A stretch of DNA of 64,000 bases from Pseudorhodoferax soli (lineage in GTDB: Bacteria > Pseudomonadota > Gammaproteobacteria > Burkholderiales > Burkholderiaceae_C): contig NZ_QPJK01000008.1 of the NCBI RefSeq assembly GCF_003337555.1, positions 372,001 through 436,000 of the forward strand. Direction: 5' to 3'. Each line of letters starts with the position of its first letter. The first letter of the stretch is position 1. Shown here piece by piece: positions 52,830 through 61,080 of the stretch. The position numbers and the translations under genes are program-made. The notes under the pieces are model-generated. The model was given only the letters and a program-made list of their open reading frames with translations. It made no database searches and was not told the origin of the DNA.

Positions 52830-53696
52830 TCAGGCTGGCATCCGGCCGAAACGGCCGGCGTTGAAATCGGCCATGGCCTGCTGGATCTCGGCCGGGCTGT
52901 TCATGACGAACGGGCCGTAGCCGACGATGGGTTCCTCGATCGGTTCGCCCGACAGCCACAGCACGCTCGCGTCGCCATTGGCTTCGATCGCCACGCCGCT
53001 GCCGGCGCGCTCCAGGTGCACCAGCTGCCCTTCACGGGCGGTGGTGTCGCCATTGACCTGCACCGTGCCGTGCAGCACCACCAGCGCGAGCGTGTGGCCC
53101 GGCTGGGCGTCGAAGCGGGCCGCGCCGCCCTGGCCGAGGCGGATGTCCCACACGTCCATTGGCGTGAAGGTGCGTGCCGGGCCGCGTTGCCCGTCGAACG
53201 CGCCGGCGATCACCCGCACCCGCCCCGCCCCGCCGGGCAGCGCCACCAACGGGATCTGCGCATCCAGCAGGGTCTGGTAGTGCGCTTCGGTCATCTTGTC
53301 CTTGGCGGGCAGGTTGACCCACAGCTGCACCATCTCGATCGTGCCGCCGCGCGCGGTGAAGGCGCGCGAGTGGAACTCCTCGTGCAGGATGCCGCCGCCG
53401 GCCGTCATCCATTGCACGTCGCCCGGGCCGATCAGGCCGCCGGCGCCGGTGGAGTCCCGGTGCTCCAGCTCGCCCTGGTAGACGATGGTCACGGTCTCGA
53501 AGCCGCGGTGCGGGTGCTGGCCCACGCCGCGCGGCTGCGTCGCCGGCGGGAATGGGGTCGGGGCCGCGTGGTCCAGCAGCAGGAACGGGCTCAGGTGCTT
53601 GCCCAGGCCGTCATAGCCGAACAGCGAGCGCACCGGAAAACCGTCGCCCACCCAGTGCGGGCGGGGAGCGCTGTAGACACCGAGTACCTTCTTCAT
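52830..53696 (-). CDS. pirin family protein
   Basis: 288 residues, two cupin domains. The metal-binding set of the N-terminal domain is complete: HPHRGFETVTIVYQGELEHRDS and GGGILHEEF (three His and one Glu). Pirins bind Fe and some are quercetin dioxygenases; others are redox-sensing cofactors. The start is fixed by AAGGAG six bases upstream; a second ATG two codons earlier has no room for a ribosome site. Likely controlled by the divergent LysR protein. Confidence 0.92.
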   Translation of the reverse strand: MKKVLGVYSAPRPHWVGDGFPVRSLFGYDGLGKHLSPFLLLDHAAPTPFPPATQPRGVGQHPHRGFETVTIVYQGELEHRDSTGAGGLIGPGDVQWMTAGGGILHEEFHSRAFTARGGTIEMVQLWVNLPAKDKMTEAHYQTLLDAQIPLVALPGGAGRVRVIAGAFDGQRGPARTFTPMDVWDIRLGQGGAARFDAQPGHTLALVVLHGTVQVNGDTTAREGQLVHLERAGSGVAIEANGDASVLWLSGEPIEEPIVGYGPFVMNSPAEIQQAMADFNAGRFGRMPA

Positions 53697-53754
53697 GTGC
53701 ATCTCCTTGCTTTGCCAGGACACCGGCCCTGGGCGATGTAGAGAGAATAGGATC

Positions 53755-53799
53755 GGAACGCTGGTCCCGGTAGTCGCCGATATGTGCCATCAGCGTTCC
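53755..53799. promoter_or_regulatory. candidate LysR operator, pirin promoter region
   Basis: GGAACGCTG (53755-53763) and CAGCGTTCC (53791-53799) are perfect 9-base inverted copies with a 27-base spacer, in the 115 bases between the divergent pirin and LysR genes. LysR tetramers bind two such spaced half-sites. The right copy lies 12 bases before the LysR start, consistent with autoregulation. Confidence 0.5.
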
Positions 53800-53811
53800 A
53801 TTGGGTGAACG

Positions 53812-54714
53812 ATGCAAGACCTGAACGATCTCTACTACTACGTGCAGGTGGTGGACCACGGCGGCTTCGCGCCGGCCGGCCGGGCGCTGGGCCTGCCCAA
53901 GTCCAAGCTCAGCCGGCGCATTGCGCTGCTCGAGGAGCGCCTGGGGACCCGGCTGATCCAGCGTTCGACACGGCGCTTTGCCGTGACCGAGACCGGCCAG
54001 ACCTACTACGGCCACTGCAAGGCGATGCTGGTGCAGGCAGAGGCCGCGGACGAGGCCATCGCGCTGACGCATGCCGAGCCGCGCGGCGTGGTGCGCATGA
54101 GCTGCCCAGTGGCGCTGCTGGACACGCGCGTCGCCGACATGGTGGCGGCCTTCCTGGCCGCGCACCCGCGCGTGGAGCTGCATCTGGAGGAAACCAACCG
54201 CCGTGTGGACGTGGTGGGTGAAGGCATCGACGTGGCCATCCGCGTGCGTCCCCCGCCGATCGAGGACAGCGAGCTGGTGATGCGCGTGCTGGCCGAACGC
54301 GGCCAGTGCCTGGTGGCCTGCCCGCGGCTGCTGTCGGGTGTGGTTCCCGCGGTGCCGGCCGACCTGGCCGGCCTGCCCAGCATGGACCTGGGACTGCCGC
54401 AGCACGAGCACGTGTGGAACCTGATGGGCCCGGACGGCGCGCAGGTGGCACTGCGCCACCGGCCGCGCCTGGTCACGCGCGGCATGGTGGCACTGCGCGC
54501 GGCGGCCGTCGCCGGCGTGGGCGTGGTGCAGCTGCCCTCGATGATGGTGCGCGAGCAGATCGCGCGCGGCGAGCTGGTCCACGTGATCCCGGGGTGGGCG
54601 CCGCGGCGCGAGATCATCCACGCGGTGTTCGCCTCGCGGCGGGGCCTGCTGCCTGCCGTTCGCGCGCTGGTGGATTTCCTGGCGGAGCGGTTCCAGGCGC
54701 TGGACGAGGACTGA
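53812..54714 (+). CDS. LysR family transcriptional regulator
   Basis: 300 residues. DNA-binding helix-turn-helix in MQDLNDLYYYVQVVDHGGFA and LGLPKSKLSRRIALLEERLG, then effector domain from about residue 90 (GVVRMSCPVALLDTRVADMVAAFLAAHP). This is the CrgA/DsdC-like branch common next to pirin and quinone-linked genes. Divergent from the pirin/isochorismatase operon, which is the likely target. Effector unknown. Confidence 0.92.
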   Translation: MQDLNDLYYYVQVVDHGGFAPAGRALGLPKSKLSRRIALLEERLGTRLIQRSTRRFAVTETGQTYYGHCKAMLVQAEAADEAIALTHAEPRGVVRMSCPVALLDTRVADMVAAFLAAHPRVELHLEETNRRVDVVGEGIDVAIRVRPPPIEDSELVMRVLAERGQCLVACPRLLSGVVPAVPADLAGLPSMDLGLPQHEHVWNLMGPDGAQVALRHRPRLVTRGMVALRAAAVAGVGVVQLPSMMVREQIARGELVHVIPGWAPRREIIHAVFASRRGLLPAVRALVDFLAERFQALDED

Positions 54715-54733
54715 AGCTGCGCTGGCTGGTGGC

Positions 54734-55225
54734 TCAGAACACGCCGAGCGCCAGGCCCGCGGCCAGCCCTGCGCCCAGCTCCTCGGCGCTTTGCAGCTCG
54801 GCCGCAGCGATGTGCTTGGGCGCCAGGATCTGCGCGGGCGTCTGCGCGTGCGTGCAGACGATCAGCGGTTCGGCCGCCGCCTTGAGCCGCCAGCCCGTCG
54901 CGATGCGCGCGATCTGCCGCGCCGCGTTGCTGCCATCGCTGCCGGCGCAGACCAGCGCGGCATAGGGACGGCCCTGGATGCGGTCCAGCACCGGGTAGTA
55001 GCAGCGGTCGAAGAAGTCCTTCATGAGGCCGGCGATGGCGGCCAGGTTCTCGGGCGTGGCGAACACATAGCCGTCGGCCGCGAGCAGGTCCTCGGGGCCG
55101 GCGTCCACGGCTTTAAGCAAACGGGTCTGCACGCCTTCTTCAGTCTGCGCGCCCCGCAGCGTCGCCTGTGCCAGCTGCGCCGTGCCGCCGGTCAGGCTGT
55201 GGTGGACGATCAGCAGCGTCTTCAT
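54734..55225 (-). CDS. flavodoxin-like NAD(P)H-dependent oxidoreductase
   Basis: 163 residues with the flavodoxin fold: MKTLLIVHHSLTGGTAQLAQ holds the phosphate-binding loop, LLAADGYVFATPENLAAIAGLMKDFFDR the second FMN loop, and AALVCAGSDGSNAARQ the third. It probably carries FMN and reduces quinones or similar. Its first 86 bases overlap the 3' end of the UdgX gene in another frame, so the two are tightly linked on the reverse strand. Confidence 0.85.
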   Translation of the reverse strand: MKTLLIVHHSLTGGTAQLAQATLRGAQTEEGVQTRLLKAVDAGPEDLLAADGYVFATPENLAAIAGLMKDFFDRCYYPVLDRIQGRPYAALVCAGSDGSNAARQIARIATGWRLKAAAEPLIVCTHAQTPAQILAPKHIAAAELQSAEELGAGLAAGLALGVF

Positions 55226-56669
55226 GGGCGGCCATGATAGGCGTGGCCGCCCGCAGGTCGGCCAGCCAGCCGGCGAAGGCCGCCTCAGGATCGGGTGTGT
55301 CCATGCGCAGCAGCGCTGCCGGGTGCAGGGTGACGAGCACGGGCAGGCCGTCGGCGCGGCGCAGCCACTGGCCGCGCGATGCGCCGACCGGCACCGCATG
55401 GCCCAGCAGCGCGCGCGCGGCCGTGGCGCCGAGCGCGACTGCCGCGCGCGGGCGCACCAGACCGATCTCGTGTTCCAGCCATTGGCTGCAGATGGCGGCT
55501 TCCTTCTGGCCGGCGGTCTTGTGCAGGCGGCGCTTGCCGCGCAGTTCGTACTTGAAGTGCTTGACGGCGTTGGTGAGGTACAGCGCTTCGCGCGACCAGC
55601 CGAGCTGCTCCAGCGCGCGCCGCAGCAGCTGGCCGGCGGGGCCAACGAAGGGCTGGCCACGCAGGTCTTCCTGGTCGCCGGGTTGTTCGCCCACCAGCAT
55701 GAGCGCCGCGCCCAGTGGCCCCTCGCCGTGCACGGCCTGGGTGGCGTGCTGGCCGATCGGGCAGGCGCGGCACTGGGCCGTGGCCAGGCGCAGCGCTGCC
55801 AGCGTGCCCGGGGCGGCGATCTCTGCGGGGCGCTGGTCCAGCCGCAGCGCAATGGAGGCGGCGGGCCGGCGGTGCTGCGGATCGCTGGCGCCGTCTTCGA
55901 CCATGCGGCCGCTGCGCTGGGCCGCGGCGTGCATGAGCGGGGAGATGAGCTGGGCCTCGGGCAGGTTCTTCCAGTAGCGGCGCGGCATCTCCTTTTGCAT
56001 CATCGCGGGCTTGAGCCGGGCCGGGTTGAAGATGTGGGCGTAGTACGTCAGCCACAGCTGTTCGCCGGCATCGGGGCCGGGCGCGTCCTCGCGCCGCGCG
56101 CCGGGGCCGAAGACCAGCGCCTGTCCATCCCACTGGGCGCTGCGCTCGGGCGTCAGGATGGCCCAGTGCATCTGCGCGAAGCGGCGCGCGAAAAAGGGCG
56201 CCGTGGCGCACAGCGTGTGGTGCTCGGGTTCGAACCAGGCCACGTGCCGTGCGCCGGGCAGCGGACGAAAGCGCACGAAGGCCGTCATCTTGTGCATGTC
56301 TCGCCGCACCGCGCGGGCCATGCGTTCGGCCAGCAGGCGGTCAGCGTCGAGCGGGTCTTCGCGCAGGGCCGGTTCGGCCAGCAGGCGCCAGACGAGGCGG
56401 TACAGCAGTGCGAAGCGGCCTGGGTCGCGGTGCAGCGCGGCGCGCTCGAGCAGCGCCACCATCTCGGCCGGCAGGCGAAACGGCGCTGCGGGGGCGGCTT
56501 CGGGCAGCTGGGGCGCCTCGTCGAACAGGTCGCCTGCGTCTGCCAGCTGCCACTGCACGGCCTCGGGCGGGGACTGCTGCGCGATGAGGCGCCGTACTGC
56601 GGCCTTGAAGCCAGCCAGGTCGTCGGGCGCAGCCAGCCGCACGGTGCGCAAGCGGTCAAGCGTCTGCAT
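55140..56669 (-). CDS. udgX: DUF4130 (TIGR03915-type) and UdgX uracil-DNA-binding fusion protein
   Basis: 509 residues. The N-terminal half (about 1-255) is the TIGR03915/DUF4130 domain that pairs with a radical SAM protein (FALLYRLVWRLLAEP, MARAVRRDMHKMTAFVRFRP, RFAQMHWAILTPERSAQWDG). From about 285 comes an Fe-S uracil-DNA glycosylase domain (CRACPIG, GEQPGDQEDLRGQPFVGPAG, LVTLHPAALLR) with the UdgX-specific loop GKRRLHKT; its His383 corresponds to the residue that locks covalently onto uracil sites. The last 30 residues are a disordered tail. Overlaps the radical SAM gene by 14 bases. Confidence 0.93.
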   Translation of the reverse strand: MQTLDRLRTVRLAAPDDLAGFKAAVRRLIAQQSPPEAVQWQLADAGDLFDEAPQLPEAAPAAPFRLPAEMVALLERAALHRDPGRFALLYRLVWRLLAEPALREDPLDADRLLAERMARAVRRDMHKMTAFVRFRPLPGARHVAWFEPEHHTLCATAPFFARRFAQMHWAILTPERSAQWDGQALVFGPGARREDAPGPDAGEQLWLTYYAHIFNPARLKPAMMQKEMPRRYWKNLPEAQLISPLMHAAAQRSGRMVEDGASDPQHRRPAASIALRLDQRPAEIAAPGTLAALRLATAQCRACPIGQHATQAVHGEGPLGAALMLVGEQPGDQEDLRGQPFVGPAGQLLRRALEQLGWSREALYLTNAVKHFKYELRGKRRLHKTAGQKEAAICSQWLEHEIGLVRPRAAVALGATAARALLGHAVPVGASRGQWLRRADGLPVLVTLHPAALLRMDTPDPEAAFAGWLADLRAATPIMAAHEDAADRPPQPDRRHGAAGTGDAAGRAD

Positions 56670-57930
56670 GGGCGTCGAACAGCGAGGCCTGGCGCGGCCT
56701 GGGGCGCAACTGGGCAGCGAGTTGCGCGCTGTCCAGCCCGCGCGCGGTGGCGCCCGGCACGCTCACGAAGGGCAGCAGCTTGCGCAGCGGCACGCCCAGG
56801 CGGCCGAGGTCGTCCACGCGCAGCACGCGCTGGCGCCGCGCCAGCAGCAGGCGGTCGACCGACTTCACACCCAGGCCGGGCACGCGCAGCAGCAGCTCGC
56901 GCGGCGCACGGTTGAGGTCGACGGGGAAGCGTTCGCGGTGGGCGAGCGCCCAGGCCAGCTTGGGGTCGATGTCCAGCGCCAGCATGCCGTCGCTGCCGCT
57001 GGCGATCTCGTCGTGCGCGAAACCGTAGAAGCGCATCAACCAGTCGGCCTGGTAGAGCCGGTGCTCGCGCACCAGCGGCGGCGCGGCGGGCGGCAACTGG
57101 CGCGAGGCGTCGGGGATGGGGCTGAAGGCCGAGTAGTACACGCGCCGCAACCGGTACGAGCCGTACAGCGTGGCGCTGGTGGCCAGGATGCTGCGGTCGC
57201 TCGCCGCATCGGCGCCGACGATCATCTGCGTGCTCTGGCCGGCCGGTGCGAAGCGCGGCGCTTCGGCCGGCCTGGGGCGCGCCGCGGGCAGGGTGGTGGG
57301 CCGCACGGCGGCGCGTTCGCCCTTGGCATCGTCGATGTGCACGCGCAGCCGGGCCATCGAACGGCGGATGGCCTGGCCGTCCTTCTCGGGTGCCAGCGCC
57401 ACCAGGCCTTCGTCGGTCGGCAGCTCGATGTTGATGCTCAGGCGGTCAGCGTAGCGGCCGGCGCGGGCCAGCAGCTCGGCGCTGGCCTCGGGGATGGTCT
57501 TCAGGTGGATGTAGCCGCGGAAGTCGTGGTCCTCGCGCAGGCTGCGCGCCACCTCGACCACCAGTTCCATGGTGTGGTCGGGGCTCTTGATGATGCCGGA
57601 GGACAGGAACAGGCCTTCGATGCAGTTGCGCCGGTAGAAGTCCAACGTCAGCTGCACCACCTCGTCCGTCGTGAAGCGCGCGCGCGGCACGTTGCTGCTG
57701 ACGCGGTTGACGCAGTACAGGCAGTCGTACAGGCACCAGTTGGTCAGCAGCACCTTGAGCAGCGAGATGCAGCGGCCGTCCGGGGCGTAGCTGTGGCAGA
57801 TGCCGGCGCCCTCGGTGGAGCCGATGCCGCGTCCGCCGATGGAGTCGCGCGTGGTCGTGCCGCTGGACGCGCAGGAGGCGTCGTATTTGGCGGCATCGGC
57901 GAGGATGGCGAGCTTGCGGTCCAGTTCCAT
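56656..57930 (-). CDS. putative DNA modification/repair radical SAM protein (TIGR03916 type)
   Basis: 424 residues. Radical SAM cluster cysteines Cys66, Cys70, Cys73 (NWCLYDCLYCVNR), preceded by CHSYAPDGRCISLLKVLLTN, a family feature. The C-terminus has a helix-hairpin-helix-like element (LLLRVPGLGVKSVDRLLLARR) for DNA contact. The family always pairs with the DUF4130 partner and is proposed to act on DNA lesions or bases; the reaction is unknown. Here the partner is fused to UdgX and overlaps by 14 bases. Confidence 0.93.
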   Translation of the reverse strand: MELDRKLAILADAAKYDASCASSGTTTRDSIGGRGIGSTEGAGICHSYAPDGRCISLLKVLLTNWCLYDCLYCVNRVSSNVPRARFTTDEVVQLTLDFYRRNCIEGLFLSSGIIKSPDHTMELVVEVARSLREDHDFRGYIHLKTIPEASAELLARAGRYADRLSINIELPTDEGLVALAPEKDGQAIRRSMARLRVHIDDAKGERAAVRPTTLPAARPRPAEAPRFAPAGQSTQMIVGADAASDRSILATSATLYGSYRLRRVYYSAFSPIPDASRQLPPAAPPLVREHRLYQADWLMRFYGFAHDEIASGSDGMLALDIDPKLAWALAHRERFPVDLNRAPRELLLRVPGLGVKSVDRLLLARRQRVLRVDDLGRLGVPLRKLLPFVSVPGATARGLDSAQLAAQLRPRPRQASLFDAHADA

Positions 57931-57962
57931 GGCAGTGCCATGATACTGGATGGAAAAACAGT

Positions 57963-58922
57963 TTAGAGAAAGTGGCTTTCCGCCGCACGCGCCTGCAGCG
58001 CGAGATCGGGGTAGTTGCTGAACACACCGTCCATGCCCCAGCCCATGAACTTGCGGTACTCGGGCAGGGCGGTGGCAGCGCGTGCCTCGTTGAAGGTGTA
58101 GCCGTGCACCGTGAGGCCGGCCGCGTGGGCCATCTCGATGAAGCTGCGCGACATGCCTTCACCGCGGATGTTGATGCCCACGCCGCTGGCGAAGCCCGCA
58201 ATGTGGGCCAGGTCCATGGCCAGCAGGCGGTTGGCCGAGCCGCTGAGCAGCACCACGCGGTAGCCCAGGCCGAGCGCCTGCTGGCGCCGCCCGAGGTTGC
58301 GCACGGTGTCCAGATCGAAGGACTGCAGAAAGACCTTGTCGCTGCCGACATAGCCGGCGGCGGACAACACGCTGAGCAAGTGGCTGGCCAGGCGCGGGCC
58401 GGGCTGCTTGGCCTCCGGGTACAGGCCGATGGCGCGCGCGCCCTCGGCCTCCAGCCGGCGCGCGAGCAGGATGATCTCTTCCAGCGTGGGCACGCGCAGC
58501 GGGTGGGCGGCGCTGGGCTGGAAGCCGGGCACGCTCAGTGCGGCGCTGCCTTGGGGGCGCATCGCCAGTTGGCGGATCTCTTCGAGCGAGAAGTCGGCCA
58601 CGCGCCAGCCACCGTTGCGCGCGGCGAAGCGGGTGGCGGCGTCGGTGGTGCGCTCCAGCGTCGCGTCGTGCATGGCCACCAGCTGGCCATCGCGCGTGAG
58701 GTGCAGGTCGGGCTCGATGCAGTCGGCGCCCATGCGCACGGCCAGCTCGTAGGCGGCCAGTGTGTGCTCGGGCAGATAGCCGGAGGCGCCGCGGTGGGCG
58801 ATGACCAGAGGCGGGGCGCCGTCGCGTGTGGGCCAGCGGCTCTTTTTCAGTGCGTGCGCCGGCAGGCAGCTTGCCGCGGCCAGCGCCATCGCGGTGCGGC
58901 GGGAAACCAGGGAAGTTCGCAT
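57963..58922 (-). CDS. glycerophosphodiester phosphodiesterase (GlpQ-like, secreted)
   Basis: 319 residues. N-terminal signal with RR (MRTSLVSRRTAMALAAASCL), then a GDPD barrel: IAHRGASGYLPEHTLAAYELA and EPDLHLTRDGQLVAMHDATLERTT hold the catalytic histidines and the metal-binding Glu/Asp. It hydrolyses glycerophosphodiesters to glycerol-3-phosphate and alcohols in the periplasm. Stands alone, 32 bases after the radical SAM start. Confidence 0.93.
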   Translation of the reverse strand: MRTSLVSRRTAMALAAASCLPAHALKKSRWPTRDGAPPLVIAHRGASGYLPEHTLAAYELAVRMGADCIEPDLHLTRDGQLVAMHDATLERTTDAATRFAARNGGWRVADFSLEEIRQLAMRPQGSAALSVPGFQPSAAHPLRVPTLEEIILLARRLEAEGARAIGLYPEAKQPGPRLASHLLSVLSAAGYVGSDKVFLQSFDLDTVRNLGRRQQALGLGYRVVLLSGSANRLLAMDLAHIAGFASGVGINIRGEGMSRSFIEMAHAAGLTVHGYTFNEARAATALPEYRKFMGWGMDGVFSNYPDLALQARAAESHFL

Positions 58923-58966
58923 GGCCCCATATTAGGGCAAGGCATGCGGCTCCCCCGCAATGGGCT

Positions 58967-59932
58967 TCAAGACACCAGCTTGCGGCGGCGCGTGGCGATG
59001 CAGAGCATGGCCAGGCCGACCCCGAACAGCGCCAGCTGGCTGGGTTCGGGCACCTCGGCCACGGCGTCGCCGGGCAGCGTGGCCACTGGGAGCTGGTCGG
59101 GGCGCTCGGGCTGGATCGGCTCGGGGAGCCGATAGGCGGCCACCTCGGTGCTCTGGAAGCTGCGCGTGCCCGGCAGCGTCAGCTGGGCCTGCCAGTCCGC
59201 CACCACCACATTGCCGCTGATGGTGCCGTTGCCGCCCTTCACCGTGGCATGGGGCGCCAGGATGCTGGCATCCAGCGAGATGCCGGCGAAGGTGATGCTC
59301 TCGGCCTCGTAGAAGTTGAGCAGCACGTTGTAGCCGGACAGGCCACCCAGCATGCCGTTGGACAAGCTCAGGTGGCTGCCGCCGATGTTGAAGATGAGGG
59401 TGCTGCCGTAGGCCAGATTGCTCAGGTTGCTCCAGCCATTGCCGGTGAAGTCGCTGGCCGTGAGCTGGAACACGTCGACCGCGCTCTTCGTGCCCGCCAG
59501 GTACAGGCCGCCCCATTGGCTCTGGCTGCTGCCGGTGGCGCCCAGGCCGGCTAGGCCGCTGGACAGGCTGCCCATCTGCTGGGCCAGCGCCGCGAAGCCC
59601 AGCGGCGCCTCGCCGCTCAGCCATTGGCCGTTGATGCTCATGCCCTTGGTGTCGCGCGTGCCGCCGACGTAGGCGTTGCCCGCGATGGAGCCATTGCTGT
59701 AGCTGAGGTCGCCGCCGACGACCAGGCTCTTGCCGTTCAGCGAGAACCCGTTGGCCGCGAAGTCGCCCGCGACGGCGACGCTGCCGCCGATGCTGTTGTT
59801 GTTGCTCTTGAAGTCGCCGAAGCTGACCAGGCTGTAGGCGTTGGCCAGGCCCAGGTCGACCGGCGCAGCGAATGCCGTCGAGGCACCGAGGAAGGTGGCG
59901 AAGCCGAGCAGAAAGCGAGACGATTTGAACAT
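58967..59932 (-). CDS. choice-of-anchor A family PEP-CTERM protein
   Basis: 321 residues. Signal peptide (MFKSSRFLLGFATFLGASTA, cleaved near AFA), a choice-of-anchor A domain rich in NGxSLNG-type short beta repeats (NSIGGSVAVAGDF, SLVVGGDLSYSNGSIAGNAYVGG, ASILAPHATVKGGNGTISGNV), and the sorting tail EVPEPSQLALFGVGLAMLCI followed by TRRRK. The tail directs processing by an exosortase, with export to the surface or matrix. No exosortase gene lies in the window. Confidence 0.92.
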   Translation of the reverse strand: MFKSSRFLLGFATFLGASTAFAAPVDLGLANAYSLVSFGDFKSNNNSIGGSVAVAGDFAANGFSLNGKSLVVGGDLSYSNGSIAGNAYVGGTRDTKGMSINGQWLSGEAPLGFAALAQQMGSLSSGLAGLGATGSSQSQWGGLYLAGTKSAVDVFQLTASDFTGNGWSNLSNLAYGSTLIFNIGGSHLSLSNGMLGGLSGYNVLLNFYEAESITFAGISLDASILAPHATVKGGNGTISGNVVVADWQAQLTLPGTRSFQSTEVAAYRLPEPIQPERPDQLPVATLPGDAVAEVPEPSQLALFGVGLAMLCIATRRRKLVS

Positions 59933-60170
59933 TCTGAATCCTGAAACCCGTGCCGGAACCGGCGTAAAACTGAGCGAGTGGGCAGGATTGTGTTCACTGG
60001 CGGGCGCAAATCTGGCCCTGTGGCGGAGCAGGGCTGGCAAAGTGCCCAGTACTTCACGGTGCTCCGCGTCGGCGGGTTGCTTCCCGTGACTTTGTTGCAC
60101 CGGCTGCAGCGGGCGCGCAACGCGATGTCGCCGCGACGTTGCCGCGATGGCGCGTGCAACCCACGGGATC

Positions 60171-60926
60171 TCAGGGTCTGCGTGCGTTCCGCTCGGGCGG
60201 CGTGAGGTCCATCTCGAGGCGGAAGAGGTCGCCGCGGTAGGTCACCTCGCCCAGGTAGATGATCCGTCCACGCGCGTCGGTGAAGACCCGCCGAACCTGC
60301 GCAATGGCGTCGCCGACATGGATGTTCAGCAGCCTTGCCACGTCCATGTCTGCATTGGCAATCGTCAGTACCTGGCGGGCCTGCGCGATGCCGCCCTCCG
60401 TGAGTTCGGCCAGCAGCGGAACCACCGCCTCGGTGCGGTAGCGCTCGGGCGCGGTGCGGAAAATGGCCTCGTCCAGGTGGATCTCGATCACGCAATAGGG
60501 CTCGTCCTTCTCCGAATGGACGCGCCGCATGTAGACGTAGCGTTCTGCGGGGATGCCGTCTTTCGCCTGCAGCGGTGCGTCGGAAATCGATTCGTTGATG
60601 GTGACGATCTGCGGGCGGGTGTCCTTGAACGCCTGTGCCAGCGCGTCCACCGACGCATGCACGGTCTGCCATTCACGCTGCCATTGCCGCTGGATGGGGA
60701 CGGCCGTCACGAAAGTGCCCTTGCCGCGTTGCGGCGACACGAGACCTTCCCGTGCCAAGACGTCGACAGCCTGCCGGACCGTGACGCGCGCCACGCCGAA
60801 TTCGCCCACCATGGCTTCGAGCGAAGGTACTTTCTCACCGTTTTTCCAGACCCCTCTTGCGATGCGCTTGCGCAGCAGGTCTGCAATTTGCAGATACAGC
60901 GGGACGGCGTTGTCTGAAAAAGTCAT
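60171..60926 (-). CDS. GntR family regulator with UTRA domain
   Basis: 251 residues. N-terminal winged helix (PLYLQIADLLRKRIARGVW, then MVGEFGVARVTVRQAVDVLAREG), then a UTRA ligand domain (about 95-245: RYVYMRRVHSEKDEPYCVIEIHLDEAIF, GRIIYLGEVTYRGDLFRLEMDL). The HutC subfamily senses pathway intermediates. Starts chosen at the ATG nearest the domain (MTFSDNAVPLY). Divergent from the GMC oxidoreductase; a palindrome in the gap is its probable operator. Confidence 0.9.
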   Translation of the reverse strand: MTFSDNAVPLYLQIADLLRKRIARGVWKNGEKVPSLEAMVGEFGVARVTVRQAVDVLAREGLVSPQRGKGTFVTAVPIQRQWQREWQTVHASVDALAQAFKDTRPQIVTINESISDAPLQAKDGIPAERYVYMRRVHSEKDEPYCVIEIHLDEAIFRTAPERYRTEAVVPLLAELTEGGIAQARQVLTIANADMDVARLLNIHVGDAIAQVRRVFTDARGRIIYLGEVTYRGDLFRLEMDLTPPERNARRP

Positions 60927-61011
60927 GCGGTCTGGCGTTGGAAAAGTGGGCGGTGCGGGTATGTGGTGCGCAGGAGCGCGGAGCATGCCAGCTTTCGAAG
61001 CACGTGTTATC

Positions 61012-61039
61012 CCTATAGACTAAACGTATGGTCTATAGG
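61012..61039. promoter_or_regulatory. candidate GntR operator before the GMC oxidoreductase
   Basis: CCTATAGAC (61012-61020) and GTCTATAGG (61031-61039): perfect 9-base arms with a 10-base spacer in an AT-rich gap. An imperfect third CTATA follows at 61041. The site ends 41 bases before the favoured start of the oxidoreductase and would block its promoter or early transcription when occupied. Confidence 0.55.
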
Positions 61040-61080
61040 ACTATATGCACATCTTCAAAAGCCACCGCAAGGACTTCGCA

